DNA of 64,000 bases. Source: Roseibacillus sp. Lineage in GTDB: Bacteria > Verrucomicrobiota > Verrucomicrobiia > Verrucomicrobiales > Akkermansiaceae. Shown here piece by piece: positions 28,110 to 36,698 of the stretch (positions within the stretch are counted from its first letter, which is position 1; the number at the start of each line of letters is the position of its first letter). Where the stretch lies: assembly GCA_022448985.1 (NCBI GenBank), contig JAKVCR010000018.1, forward strand, positions 1 to 64,000, read 5' to 3'. The notes beneath the pieces were generated by a model. It worked only from the letters and a program-made list of their open reading frames with translations, searched no databases and was not told the DNA's origin. The translations under genes and the position numbers were made by a program.

Positions 28110-29801
28110 ATGACTGCTAGGAGTGCGGGTGTGAACAAAGGTGTCCCTATTTCGCGACGAACCCGGGTGGGGTTTGTCACGCTGCTTCTCGCCGGGTCCT
28201 GTTTGGTGCAGGGCCGGGCGCAGGACCTCCCCGATGATATCGACATCAGTGCAGCCCCGGAAGGAATCGTGGCCATGCCCAAGGGACTGCCGAGGGCGTT
28301 CCGCAGGTTCAACCGCTACACGAAGGTTACCACCGCCAACGGGAAGGCTATCCATATCATCGCCCAGTCGCGGATCAGCGAGGGACAGATCGTGCGGGCC
28401 CGTGAAGTCCTGCGCATGTTTCTCACCGATGTTCCAGGCTCCGAATTTGGAGCAGCCAAGGCTGCGCTGGGGAACCGGATGGCTGCCAATGAGGCCATGC
28501 TGGTGCTGGTCAACGGAACTCACTCGGAGGGTAATGAGCCGAATCTTCCGGCCCAACCGCTCTACCAGAACGAAATGCAGGTCGAGGGTCACCGGTGGTA
28601 CATCGAGCAGGACTACGATCACCGGGACGCAACCTTCGAGGAGATCCTGCATCTCGTCCACGACACCGGGATCGGGGTGGACGGACGAAATACCCAGCCC
28701 GGGGTGCTGCCCGCCTACCAGGCGGAGATTCGGCGGGCTACCAACAACGCGATGGCAGATAATTTCCAGATCTGGCCGTTGGGGGCACGGCGGGATCGTG
28801 AGTGGTATGAGGAGCTTGCGGATGAGAACAGCCTGACCCAGGAGTATCTTGCCAGCCTGATAGACAGCTACTATGGCCTGTGGGGAGCCTGGAGAGAGAG
28901 TGCATCCCTCGGGATGTGGGGAGAATACATTGCCAAGACCCGGGCCGAGATCAGGAGGGAGGATCCCATGGGCTGGGCCCTGATGGGGAAGTTCTTTCCC
29001 GAGTATCTGACTTACGAGGCCCGGATCGATCCGGATTTCGTGGGCACCTTCAGCCTGACTTTTGACCGGGCCAAGCCCTACACTCATCACTCGCAGTATT
29101 TCCTGAAGGCGAGGCTGGTCGGAACCCGCAATTCCAACCTGACGGGCAACGGGCAGGACAACACCCTGACCGGCAATGACGGCAACAACATCCTCGATGG
29201 TGGAATGGGAGTGGACACCGCGGTCTTTCGTGGTAAGCGGATCGACTATACGGCCACCGGAGTCGACAAGGGGCGTGTTGTGGTGGTTGATGGGACTGCA
29301 GGACGGGACGGTTCCGATACCCTGGTTGGAATCGAGTTCGTGAAGTTCTCGGACCGGACGGTGCCGATTGCTGCATTGACTGAGGGGTCGACCTCCCAGC
29401 TTGATGCTTGGCGGGAAGAGTATTTCGCGGTCGAGACTGGTGATCCCGGCCTGGAAGAAACGGTGTGGGGGAATCTTGCTGATCCGGATGGTGACGGGGT
29501 AAGTAACCTGGTCGAGTTTGCCTTTGGGAGCGATCCCCGCCGGGCCAGCGGCAGTCCGCCGATTTCCAATCTCCGGGTTGATGGCAGATTCATCCGGTTG
29601 ACACTCACTGGATTGACGAGTGATCCGGAGACTGTCGTTGAGGCACAGGTGTCTAGCGATCTCAAGACCTGGAGCGCGGTTGCCGGGATGGTTGAAAATG
29701 ATATCCGGGATACGGAGGGACGTCGGACCCTTGATCTGGGCTACCCTCTTTCCGCTGATGCGGCCACTGGGTTCGTCCGGTTTGTGGTCAGGCGGGACTG
29801 A
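28110..29801 (+). CDS. Secreted protein with RTX-like calcium-binding repeats
   Basis: About 563 residues from ATG 28110 (ATG 28008 is in frame but would overlap the leader of the divergent protease). A signal peptide (FVTLLLAGSCLVQGRAQ) comes first. The N-terminal domain of about 300 residues is one I do not recognise; it has an acidic/histidine-rich stretch (EEILHLVHDTGIG) that might hold a metal. RTX-type nonapeptides follow (GNGQDNTLTGNDGNN, LDGGMGVD) with the typical trailing GSDTLVGIEFVKFSD. Then comes a DPDGDGVSN calcium loop of the type found in thrombospondin-3-like linkers. It closes with a short beta module ending RFVVRRD. Calcium-stabilised secreted enzyme or adhesin is the likely class. 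Confidence 0.75.
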   Translation: MTARSAGVNKGVPISRRTRVGFVTLLLAGSCLVQGRAQDLPDDIDISAAPEGIVAMPKGLPRAFRRFNRYTKVTTANGKAIHIIAQSRISEGQIVRAREVLRMFLTDVPGSEFGAAKAALGNRMAANEAMLVLVNGTHSEGNEPNLPAQPLYQNEMQVEGHRWYIEQDYDHRDATFEEILHLVHDTGIGVDGRNTQPGVLPAYQAEIRRATNNAMADNFQIWPLGARRDREWYEELADENSLTQEYLASLIDSYYGLWGAWRESASLGMWGEYIAKTRAEIRREDPMGWALMGKFFPEYLTYEARIDPDFVGTFSLTFDRAKPYTHHSQYFLKARLVGTRNSNLTGNGQDNTLTGNDGNNILDGGMGVDTAVFRGKRIDYTATGVDKGRVVVVDGTAGRDGSDTLVGIEFVKFSDRTVPIAALTEGSTSQLDAWREEYFAVETGDPGLEETVWGNLADPDGDGVSNLVEFAFGSDPRRASGSPPISNLRVDGRFIRLTLTGLTSDPETVVEAQVSSDLKTWSAVAGMVENDIRDTEGRRTLDLGYPLSADAATGFVRFVVRRD

Positions 29802-29949
29802 CAGCGTCGAGCAGCAGAATCTGAGCCATGGCAGCACATTGAATAATCCACAGAGGATTTGCCATTTTCACAAATCCCTGTTTGCAATAAGGAGAGATTG
29901 GGAAGGGATAGATTCCTGAACCGGGACCAGAGTTTAACCAGCAGAATCC

Positions 29950-32900
29950 ATGAGAGTATTGCCCCTTGTTCTTCTAGCCCTCTTCCTGCTCAGGACGACT
30001 TCCCCCTGTGAACAGACAACATGGAATTTTGAGGACGAGGCCGACCGCTTTGCCCCGGAATCAGGATCAGCTTCCCTGTCGTATCATGACCCGGGTGCAA
30101 GTGGTTGGGGAGAACAGGAAACGAGTCACGGGCCCGCCTCTTCTTTTGGGTTACCCCTCGCGATGGGACAGGACATGCAGGTCATGTCGTTTCCGGCTTG
30201 TACAAGTTCACAAGGCTACAGGGTTGAAACGGGATTTGCCCCCAATGGGCCCTATGGAGAAAGTGCAGGCTACGTCTCGAATTATACCGTCGTGATGGAT
30301 GTTCTCTATCCGTCCCAGTCATCCGGTGTCTGGAGAGGACTTGTGCAGACGGACTCTTCGAACAGCACGGACAGTGATTTCTTTGTGAATACCGGCAATG
30401 GTATTGGAATCAATGGGAATTACCGGGGACAGATTCAACCGGATACGTGGCACCGGATTGTCTGGTCGGTCAGGGCTGGTCCGGGGGAGGGGCAGGCCGT
30501 GCGCTACATCGACGGACAACTTGTCGGGGCGATTGGAACGACGGGAAGCGGACTGGGGGAGAGGTGGGCCATCGACTCGGACCTTCTGCTCTTTACCGAT
30601 GAAAACAGCGAGACAGCTGCCGGGTATGTCGCGAGCATATCCATCATTGACCGTAAACTGCCCTATGAGGAGGTCGTGGCCCTGGGAGGGGTCAATCCAC
30701 TTGGGGCCGATGTGCCGGGCCCGGCAGCCCCGCCTTATTCGCAGAGGATGTCCCGCCCGGTCAATGCACTGGGACATCGGGGATCCTCCGCGTGTGCGCC
30801 TGAAAACACCCTCCCTGCGATCGCACAGGCATTCGTGGATGGTGCCGCGGGGACGGAAATAGACACCCGAATGACCAGTGACGGGGTAGTTGTCGTATTC
30901 CACGATGCAACTGTAGATCGTACTACCGACGGGACCGGAGATATTGCCTCCCTGACCCTGGCAGAAGTAAAGGAACTGGATGCGGGGTCATGGTTCTCGC
31001 CCGATTTCGCGGGGACCAGGGTGCCGACCCTGGAGGAAGTTCTGGTTGCGTCAAAGGGCAAGGGCATCATTTACCTGGATATCAAGACCGGTGGTCAGGC
31101 CCAGGGATTTGCGGATGCCGTCAATGCGAGCGGGTTTCCGATCGAAGATCTCTGGTTCTGGACCCCCGGGGATCCGGATTATGCCAACCAGATCCGGGCG
31201 CTGCTGCCCGAGGCCAGGATTCTCTGGGGGGCTCCGGATGCAGCCTGGCGTAGTGACCCGAACTACTTTGAGAACCTTCGCGCCCTGGGGGTCATTGGTT
31301 TTTCATACGGTTACGGTGGGGCGAATCTTGAGTTCTCGGCCGCAGCGGAGGCAGAAGGAATGATCGTCGAGGTGTATACGGTCCTGGACCCCGACACCAT
31401 GATCGAGTTGGCCAATACGGGAGTGGACTACATCGAAACGGATATCCCCCTGGTCATGAGCATGATTCAGCCACTGCAGGCCGAGGCGGCAAGTAATCCT
31501 GCTCCGGGCGATGGAGCATCGAACCAGGGCAGCACCGCGGTCCTGTCATGGATCCTGGCCGAGGGAGAGGTTCTCAGGCAGGAATTGTATCTAGGCACTA
31601 CGAATCCGCCGGAGTTTCTCGCGGATACGGATGCAAGTAGTTACCGGGTTGGCGACCTTGAGCCAGATACAACTTACTTCTGGAGGGTAGACTCGGTTAC
31701 CGCTGCCGGGACCATTGCCGGACCGGTGTGGGAATTTACGACCGCTCCGGCCCCAGCGGAGGGGGCGATAACGGAATGGCACATGGATGGCACCCTGGAG
31801 GCGGTTTCCGGTGATTCCGTTTTGACGTTTGCCGGCAGCAGCGAGTCTCTTGTCTCGTGGGAGACCTCGGACAACGATCAGGTTCCCCACATGAGTGACG
31901 GTCGGGTGTCCTATCTCAGGGTTCCCGCCTTCGCGTCGTCTGCCGAGGGAATTGATCTTTCGTTCCTATCGGTAGGACCGAATGGAGGAGGGCAGTACGT
32001 TAATCAATTTACCTTTGTATTCGATGTCCTCGTGCCCTCACCCCTGGGGTGGACCCCGTTTTTCAACACTAACCCGAGCAATGCCAATGACTCGGATTTC
32101 TTCGTGAGCGCGGATGCGGCCCTGGGGATTGGGGAGCTCGGGTATTCACCGGGTGGAGCGTTTGCTGCCGATACATGGCAAAGAGTGATTTTCACGGCGG
32201 ATCTTGGAGCAGGGATCGCTCAGTACTTCGTGGAGGGGGCACTGGTCCATCAGCGCACCGGGGCCGGTCTTCTGGATGGAAGATTCTCCCTTTATACGAT
32301 TCAGGACTCGTCTCCACAGGTGAAGCTCTTCAGTGATGATAACGGAGAGACGCATGAGATCCTGGTGGCCGCGGTGGCCTTTCTGGACCAGACGATAGAC
32401 GAAACAACTGCTGCGGAACTGGGAGCAGCGCATCCGGGGGGAATTTATTTTAATTCGCCCGCAATCGATCCCCTCGCATTGGAGGTTGATCCCGCTCCGG
32501 GCGGCGGGTTGCAGCTTTCATGGGAAAGCACCCCGGGGAAACTCTATGACATCCTGATCAACCCGGACCTTTCTTCTCCGCGGGAATCCTGGACGGAACT
32601 GGAAGGGGCACAGGACATTGAGTCCGATGGTTCCGGGGTGAATACGCTTGTGATTCCTCTCCCCCACCCGGGCAAAGGATTTCTCGTGGTCCGGGAGAAG
32701 GATCCACCGCCGCTCTTCTTTGATGACCTTGAAAGTGGAGCCCCTGGCTGGACAGTCTTGGTGAACGACGGGATCGGAAATACCCGGTGGGAACTGGGAG
32801 CGCCAAATGGTTCCACCGGGCCTCTCTCGGGGGCAGGGGATTCGGGTAATGCCTGGTCTACTAACCTCGGGGACTATGGGCCGGGATCGGATATCAGCCT

Positions 32901-33210
32901 GCGTTCCCCGGTTATCGATTTTTCCGGGGTGGCGGAAGCAGTGTTAAGCTTTGAGGCGTTTCGGGATGCTGACGGGGTGGCCGACAGCGCCTCCGTGCGC
33001 TTTCTCCGTGCAGGAGACCTGGTTGCTCTCGGGCAGGATTTCATTCTCGATATGTCGGTCTTTGACAGTGATTATGAATCTATCGAGGTGCCCGTTCCCG
33101 TGGAGGCGATCGGACAGTCAATGGTTGTTGAGTTTCAATTTATCAGTGACGACAGTGCGGACGTTTTCAGTGGGCTTTCCATTGATAACGTAAGGGTGCA
33201 GGTTCCCTAG
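29950..33210 (+). CDS. Secreted GDPD phosphodiesterase with two LamG-like domains
   Basis: A 1086-residue protein with an N-terminal signal peptide. Residues about 30-260 form a LamG/concanavalin-like domain. The glycerophosphodiester phosphodiesterase core begins with GHRGSSACAPENT (H276) and has the metal-site segment GTEIDTRMT and the second catalytic histidine in VFHDATVDRTTDG (H318). It hydrolyses glycerophosphodiesters to glycerol-3-phosphate and an alcohol. A fibronectin-III-like stretch follows (about residues 515-600), then a second LamG-like copy (about 610-830), a beta module, and a C-terminal MAM/jelly-roll-like domain (FDDLESGAPGW). The two LamG-like parts are related to each other and to the next gene. 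Phospholipid scavenging outside the cell is the probable job. Confidence 0.88.
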   Translation: MRVLPLVLLALFLLRTTSPCEQTTWNFEDEADRFAPESGSASLSYHDPGASGWGEQETSHGPASSFGLPLAMGQDMQVMSFPACTSSQGYRVETGFAPNGPYGESAGYVSNYTVVMDVLYPSQSSGVWRGLVQTDSSNSTDSDFFVNTGNGIGINGNYRGQIQPDTWHRIVWSVRAGPGEGQAVRYIDGQLVGAIGTTGSGLGERWAIDSDLLLFTDENSETAAGYVASISIIDRKLPYEEVVALGGVNPLGADVPGPAAPPYSQRMSRPVNALGHRGSSACAPENTLPAIAQAFVDGAAGTEIDTRMTSDGVVVVFHDATVDRTTDGTGDIASLTLAEVKELDAGSWFSPDFAGTRVPTLEEVLVASKGKGIIYLDIKTGGQAQGFADAVNASGFPIEDLWFWTPGDPDYANQIRALLPEARILWGAPDAAWRSDPNYFENLRALGVIGFSYGYGGANLEFSAAAEAEGMIVEVYTVLDPDTMIELANTGVDYIETDIPLVMSMIQPLQAEAASNPAPGDGASNQGSTAVLSWILAEGEVLRQELYLGTTNPPEFLADTDASSYRVGDLEPDTTYFWRVDSVTAAGTIAGPVWEFTTAPAPAEGAITEWHMDGTLEAVSGDSVLTFAGSSESLVSWETSDNDQVPHMSDGRVSYLRVPAFASSAEGIDLSFLSVGPNGGGQYVNQFTFVFDVLVPSPLGWTPFFNTNPSNANDSDFFVSADAALGIGELGYSPGGAFAADTWQRVIFTADLGAGIAQYFVEGALVHQRTGAGLLDGRFSLYTIQDSSPQVKLFSDDNGETHEILVAAVAFLDQTIDETTAAELGAAHPGGIYFNSPAIDPLALEVDPAPGGGLQLSWESTPGKLYDILINPDLSSPRESWTELEGAQDIESDGSGVNTLVIPLPHPGKGFLVVREKDPPPLFFDDLESGAPGWTVLVNDGIGNTRWELGAPNGSTGPLSGAGDSGNAWSTNLGDYGPGSDISLRSPVIDFSGVAEAVLSFEAFRDADGVADSASVRFLRAGDLVALGQDFILDMSVFDSDYESIEVPVPVEAIGQSMVVEFQFISDDSADVFSGLSIDNVRVQVP

Positions 33211-33341
33211 AGCGGGAACTGCTCCCGGAAAGGCACGTTCGTCTGGGGTGATGAGGTGAGTCGCCCGGATTCTATGCCCGGGATTTTCCTGTAATTAGGG
33301 ATTGTTCCTCGGTGGGAGGAGCGTTAACTGGGCGCTCACCC

Positions 33342-34145
33342 ATGAAGGCCCTTCACTCTTTCGCGACGCTTTTTATCGCGGGTTCGCTCTCTTGCCCGGG
33401 AGCCTTGGTCGGGTTGTGGGAATTCAGTGACGCGGCCAACCCGGGTGCTGCCACGATTGGTAATGATCTTACGCTGCAGGGGTCGGGTACGACTTTGGCG
33501 GTAGCGACCGGGGTGAGCGTCGAAGATGGAGCCATCCAGATTGGGGCCGGGGATCATTTTGATGCGGCTCACGATATCGCAGCGAACGGGGGCGGAGCGT
33601 ATGTGAATGAATTCACCCTCGTCTTTGATGTATTTCTACCATCGGCATCGGATGGCACCTGGCGCAGCCTGCTTCAGACAAATAATACGAATGCGAATGA
33701 TGGGGATTTGTTCATCAGTTCCGGCAACGCGATCGGAGTTGGCGCGATTGGCTATTCGACGGAGACCCTGGCCGCGGAGAACTGGTACCGGATCGGGTTT
33801 TCGGTGGCCCTGGGCTTGGAACTGGAGACGGGGGGAAGTTTTGCGACGGTATTCACTGACGGCGCGGGCAACTCAACCCAGGTCAGCCATCTCTCTCAGG
33901 GACTGGATGGACGGCACTCACTGTATCCGATAGATAATGGGAACATCGTGAAGTTCTTTGCTGATGAGAGCGGGGAAGACAACCTGCTCGTTGTAAGTAA
34001 CGTAGCCATCTACGACTCCGCACTCAGCAGCGCGGATATGATCGCCCTGGGAGCTCCTGGCAATGCCATCCCCGAGCCATCACTACTGGCCCTCTGTGGC
34101 CTCTCGCTTTTCGGGTTTCTTCGCCGGAGAAGGCTGGTCAGCTGA
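33342..34145 (+). CDS. PEP-CTERM protein with LamG-like domain
   Basis: A 267-residue protein from ATG 33342 (a GTG at 33312 is possible but precedes the signal peptide MKALHSFATLFIAGSLSCPG). The body is one LamG-like beta domain that closely resembles the two copies in the GDPD protein just upstream (AYVNEFTLVFDVFLPS, then NANDGDLFISSGNAIGVG). The C-terminus is a PEP-CTERM sorting tail: PEPS, a hydrophobic helix (LLALCGLSLFGFL) and RRRR. Exosortase cleaves such tails and the protein goes to the outer surface or matrix. No exosortase gene is in the window, but a TIGR04073 exosortase-associated gene is 11 kb away. Confidence 0.9.
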   Translation: MKALHSFATLFIAGSLSCPGALVGLWEFSDAANPGAATIGNDLTLQGSGTTLAVATGVSVEDGAIQIGAGDHFDAAHDIAANGGGAYVNEFTLVFDVFLPSASDGTWRSLLQTNNTNANDGDLFISSGNAIGVGAIGYSTETLAAENWYRIGFSVALGLELETGGSFATVFTDGAGNSTQVSHLSQGLDGRHSLYPIDNGNIVKFFADESGEDNLLVVSNVAIYDSALSSADMIALGAPGNAIPEPSLLALCGLSLFGFLRRRRLVS

Positions 34146-34212
34146 AGTTCCTTGCGGGAGGAGTATCAAGGTTGATGAGAGGGTGAGGTGAGGCCCTTGA
34201 CTTGTCCCAAGA

Positions 34213-35091
34213 ATGAAATACCCGTTTCCGGTCCTGCTCGCGTTCTCTCTGGCCTCTGTCGCGGAGACATATGGGGAGAACCTCAAACCTGGCACGAATC
34301 AGGTGGAATTCATGCACGGCAAGGAATCGCGCCAGATGCTGGTGCGCCTCCCCGGTGATTACGATACATCAAAGAAGTATCCGGTGGTATTCGGATTCCA
34401 TGGAGCTGGAGGTCCCATGGAGGGGTATCATCGCCAACTCGAACGCCTGGTGCGAGATCATGGCTATATCAGTGTCAGCCCCCAGGGTCTCAGCAATGGA
34501 AAGCGGAACCGGAGGGGGGTGACGGCCTGGAATGGCTTCAGTAATCATCGATTCAGTAGTGCCGATGACGTTGGCTTCGTGGTCAAGACTGTTGATTACC
34601 TGGACAGGCACGCCTCCGTTGACCGGAGTCGCCTGTATGCCACGGGAGGGTCCAGCGGGGCCATTTTCTGCTTTCGGCTGGCGATGGAGACGGATCTCTT
34701 CGCGGCGATTGCCCCGATGCGTGGAGCGATGATCAACAGGCCGCCGGTGCCGAAGGGGCGTCCGAAGTTGTCGATCCTGCTTGTCTGCGGGACGGACGAC
34801 GCACTTTTTACCGGGGAGTCCAAGGTGCCAGGAGAAGTGTTTCATCCGGCCTCGAAGACCATGGAACTATGGGCGACCAATCATGGCGCCGAGCCCGGGC
34901 CTGCGGTGCTGAAGCAAACCGAGCATGTCACCTTGACCCGTTATTCGCCGGAGGAATCGGGTTATGAGTTGCTGCTGTATGCAGTGAAGGGGAGCGGGCA
35001 TCGTCTGCCCAGGGTGCAAATGACCGGGGCAATCGAATACATGGCCCGCTTCTTCTCCCGCCATGCCAGACCGGAGCCCAAGCCCCAATGA
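34213..35091 (+). CDS. Secreted alpha/beta-hydrolase, PHB-depolymerase/feruloyl-esterase type
   Basis: A 292-residue protein with a signal peptide (KYPFPVLLAFSLASVAETYG). It has the LpqC-type layout: FGFHGAGGP oxyanion loop after strand 3, and the nucleophile elbow G-G-S147-S-G. A DD pair in DVGFVVKTVDYLDRHASVD precedes it as usual. An Asp candidate is in LLVCGTDDALF and His in KGSGHRLP near residue 270. Members hydrolyse polyhydroxybutyrate, feruloyl esters or acetylated xylan; which one cannot be told here. It stands between a PEP-CTERM gene and the clan-CD protease candidate on the same strand, each with its own leader. Confidence 0.85.
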   Translation: MKYPFPVLLAFSLASVAETYGENLKPGTNQVEFMHGKESRQMLVRLPGDYDTSKKYPVVFGFHGAGGPMEGYHRQLERLVRDHGYISVSPQGLSNGKRNRRGVTAWNGFSNHRFSSADDVGFVVKTVDYLDRHASVDRSRLYATGGSSGAIFCFRLAMETDLFAAIAPMRGAMINRPPVPKGRPKLSILLVCGTDDALFTGESKVPGEVFHPASKTMELWATNHGAEPGPAVLKQTEHVTLTRYSPEESGYELLLYAVKGSGHRLPRVQMTGAIEYMARFFSRHARPEPKPQ

Positions 35092-35185
35092 ATCGTCCGA
35101 TCTCCAGGACATTGTTCAGGGTGAGATCTTCGTCATCCGGTTATCCTCCAGTTACGCGTCCGTCAGTGTCAGTTGAACCGAAGAG

Positions 35186-36463
35186 ATGAAGAGCCTGTTG
35201 ACACTTCTGGTCCTCGTAATCTGCAAGAGCGCGATCGCCCAACAGTTCCGCATCCCCGAGATCGGCGAACTCCCCCGTATTGACCGCAGTTCCCCGAGGC
35301 CTGCAAACGAGATCCTGAGGAATTCCGCCTTCATTCTGAAGTTCAAGGCGCACGCTCCCCTGGGAGACAGCTATGTCATTCTCACCGATCATTCTGCGGA
35401 AGGATACCTCAAACCCCTGCAGCAACTCGTCCGGCACCGCAAAGCGACCCTCATCAAGGTTGCGGACCTCGCAGAAGTCCATCAACCGGAGACTCTCAGG
35501 GGACTGAGGGGCAAACTGGCGAAGTTGAAGCCGAAGTATGTGGCCCTGGCACCACGGATGGAATCCTACCGGGAAAACATGCTGCTGGGCATGTGGGAAT
35601 TGCTCACCACTCTGGACGAGGACCCCTATCTTGATGCGTTTCCAGGGATTCTGCTGGCTTCCACGCCCGGGGAGTTCAAGGGGCTCATCGATCGAACGGT
35701 GGAGTATCGCAGGATTCCGCAGGCGGAGCTGCGACCCTTTGCCATCAGCCAGGTTCCCTCCAATGCAGAAACCCGTTCCCTGCAGAAGGCCGGGATTCTG
35801 CGGAAGGTTTTCGCGGGCTATGGCATAGAAACTCCGACTCTTGCCATCTATACGCCGAGGGCAACGGAGGCTCCTCAACTCAAGGGGGAGAAGAACTGGG
35901 AGATCCGGCTCGCCAGCAAGGGAGATTTCGTAAAGAGCTTCGCTCCCGGTCCACAGGAGGCCCTGCGGAATGCCAGGTTGGTCATCATGCACGGGCACGG
36001 GATTCCGGGTATGTCCTGCTCGGTGGACATTGAGGGAATTCCGACCAAGTCGAGGAACGAGATTGTCCTTTCCGGATCGTGTTTTTCAGCGGTTCCCGTG
36101 AGATCAGATTTCCCCCGGATGTCATCCGCTCCGGGAGGTTACAAGGTGGCACCGCGACCGGCCTTTGCGGCCCGGTATATCGACCGGGGGGCAACCGTTT
36201 TCTTCGGGCACATGCGGCTCAGTTCCGGATTTCCCCACCTCTACCCGGTCCTGGAGAAGTGGCTTGAAGGCGCCAGCGTGGGGGAAGCCTACCAGCAGCT
36301 TATCAATGGACTGATCGACATGCGTGGGTTCCGGTCCGGGAGCTACGTCGTCCGGCAACCGGCTCCGCAACGCCGGTTACCTCAGAATTCCCTCCTCTAC
36401 GTCATCCTCGGGGATCCTGCCATCGTTCCCTTTGAAGCCATGAAGCCGGGCTCAGGGAAATAA
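35186..36463 (+). CDS. Secreted C25-like (clan CD) cysteine protease candidate
   Basis: A 425-residue protein with a signal peptide (MKSLLTLLVLVICKSAIAQ). The N-terminal half has no motif I recognise. The C-terminal half shows the clan CD plan: a hydrophobic strand then H269-G-H271-G (VIMHGHG), a spacer, then VLSGSC299FS, followed by GATVFFGHMR, and finally LLYVILGDPAIVPF, which is typical of the end of gingipain-like C25 domains. The likely dyad is H269 or H271 with C299. If active it would be a surface-acting cysteine protease; loss of activity cannot be excluded. No propeptide pattern or sorting tail is visible. Confidence 0.6.
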   Translation: MKSLLTLLVLVICKSAIAQQFRIPEIGELPRIDRSSPRPANEILRNSAFILKFKAHAPLGDSYVILTDHSAEGYLKPLQQLVRHRKATLIKVADLAEVHQPETLRGLRGKLAKLKPKYVALAPRMESYRENMLLGMWELLTTLDEDPYLDAFPGILLASTPGEFKGLIDRTVEYRRIPQAELRPFAISQVPSNAETRSLQKAGILRKVFAGYGIETPTLAIYTPRATEAPQLKGEKNWEIRLASKGDFVKSFAPGPQEALRNARLVIMHGHGIPGMSCSVDIEGIPTKSRNEIVLSGSCFSAVPVRSDFPRMSSAPGGYKVAPRPAFAARYIDRGATVFFGHMRLSSGFPHLYPVLEKWLEGASVGEAYQQLINGLIDMRGFRSGSYVVRQPAPQRRLPQNSLLYVILGDPAIVPFEAMKPGSGK

Positions 36464-36698
36464 CCTCCCTTGTTTTTGATCTGCGGGGCTCCGCGAATTG
36501 CCTTGGGCTGATTGGGGTGGCCCGGAAGAGCAACCCCGGGACATGGGTGATGGGCCTGTTTTTACCTGGCAAACAATGGGTCCGAGACCTGTTGGCCTGG
36601 TGATGCGTTCATGGCTGCCAGAATTATGAAAATGGGGGCCCGGTCAGTCCGGTTGGAGTCGGCAGGGTTTTTGCCCTTGGTCTCCAATCACAAAAAAA

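Noticed and set aside
28038-29837. A 599-codon minus-strand frame opposite the RTX-repeat gene.
   Set aside because: The plus strand encodes a signal peptide, RTX repeats and a known C-terminal module. The antisense product shows none and has shadow composition.
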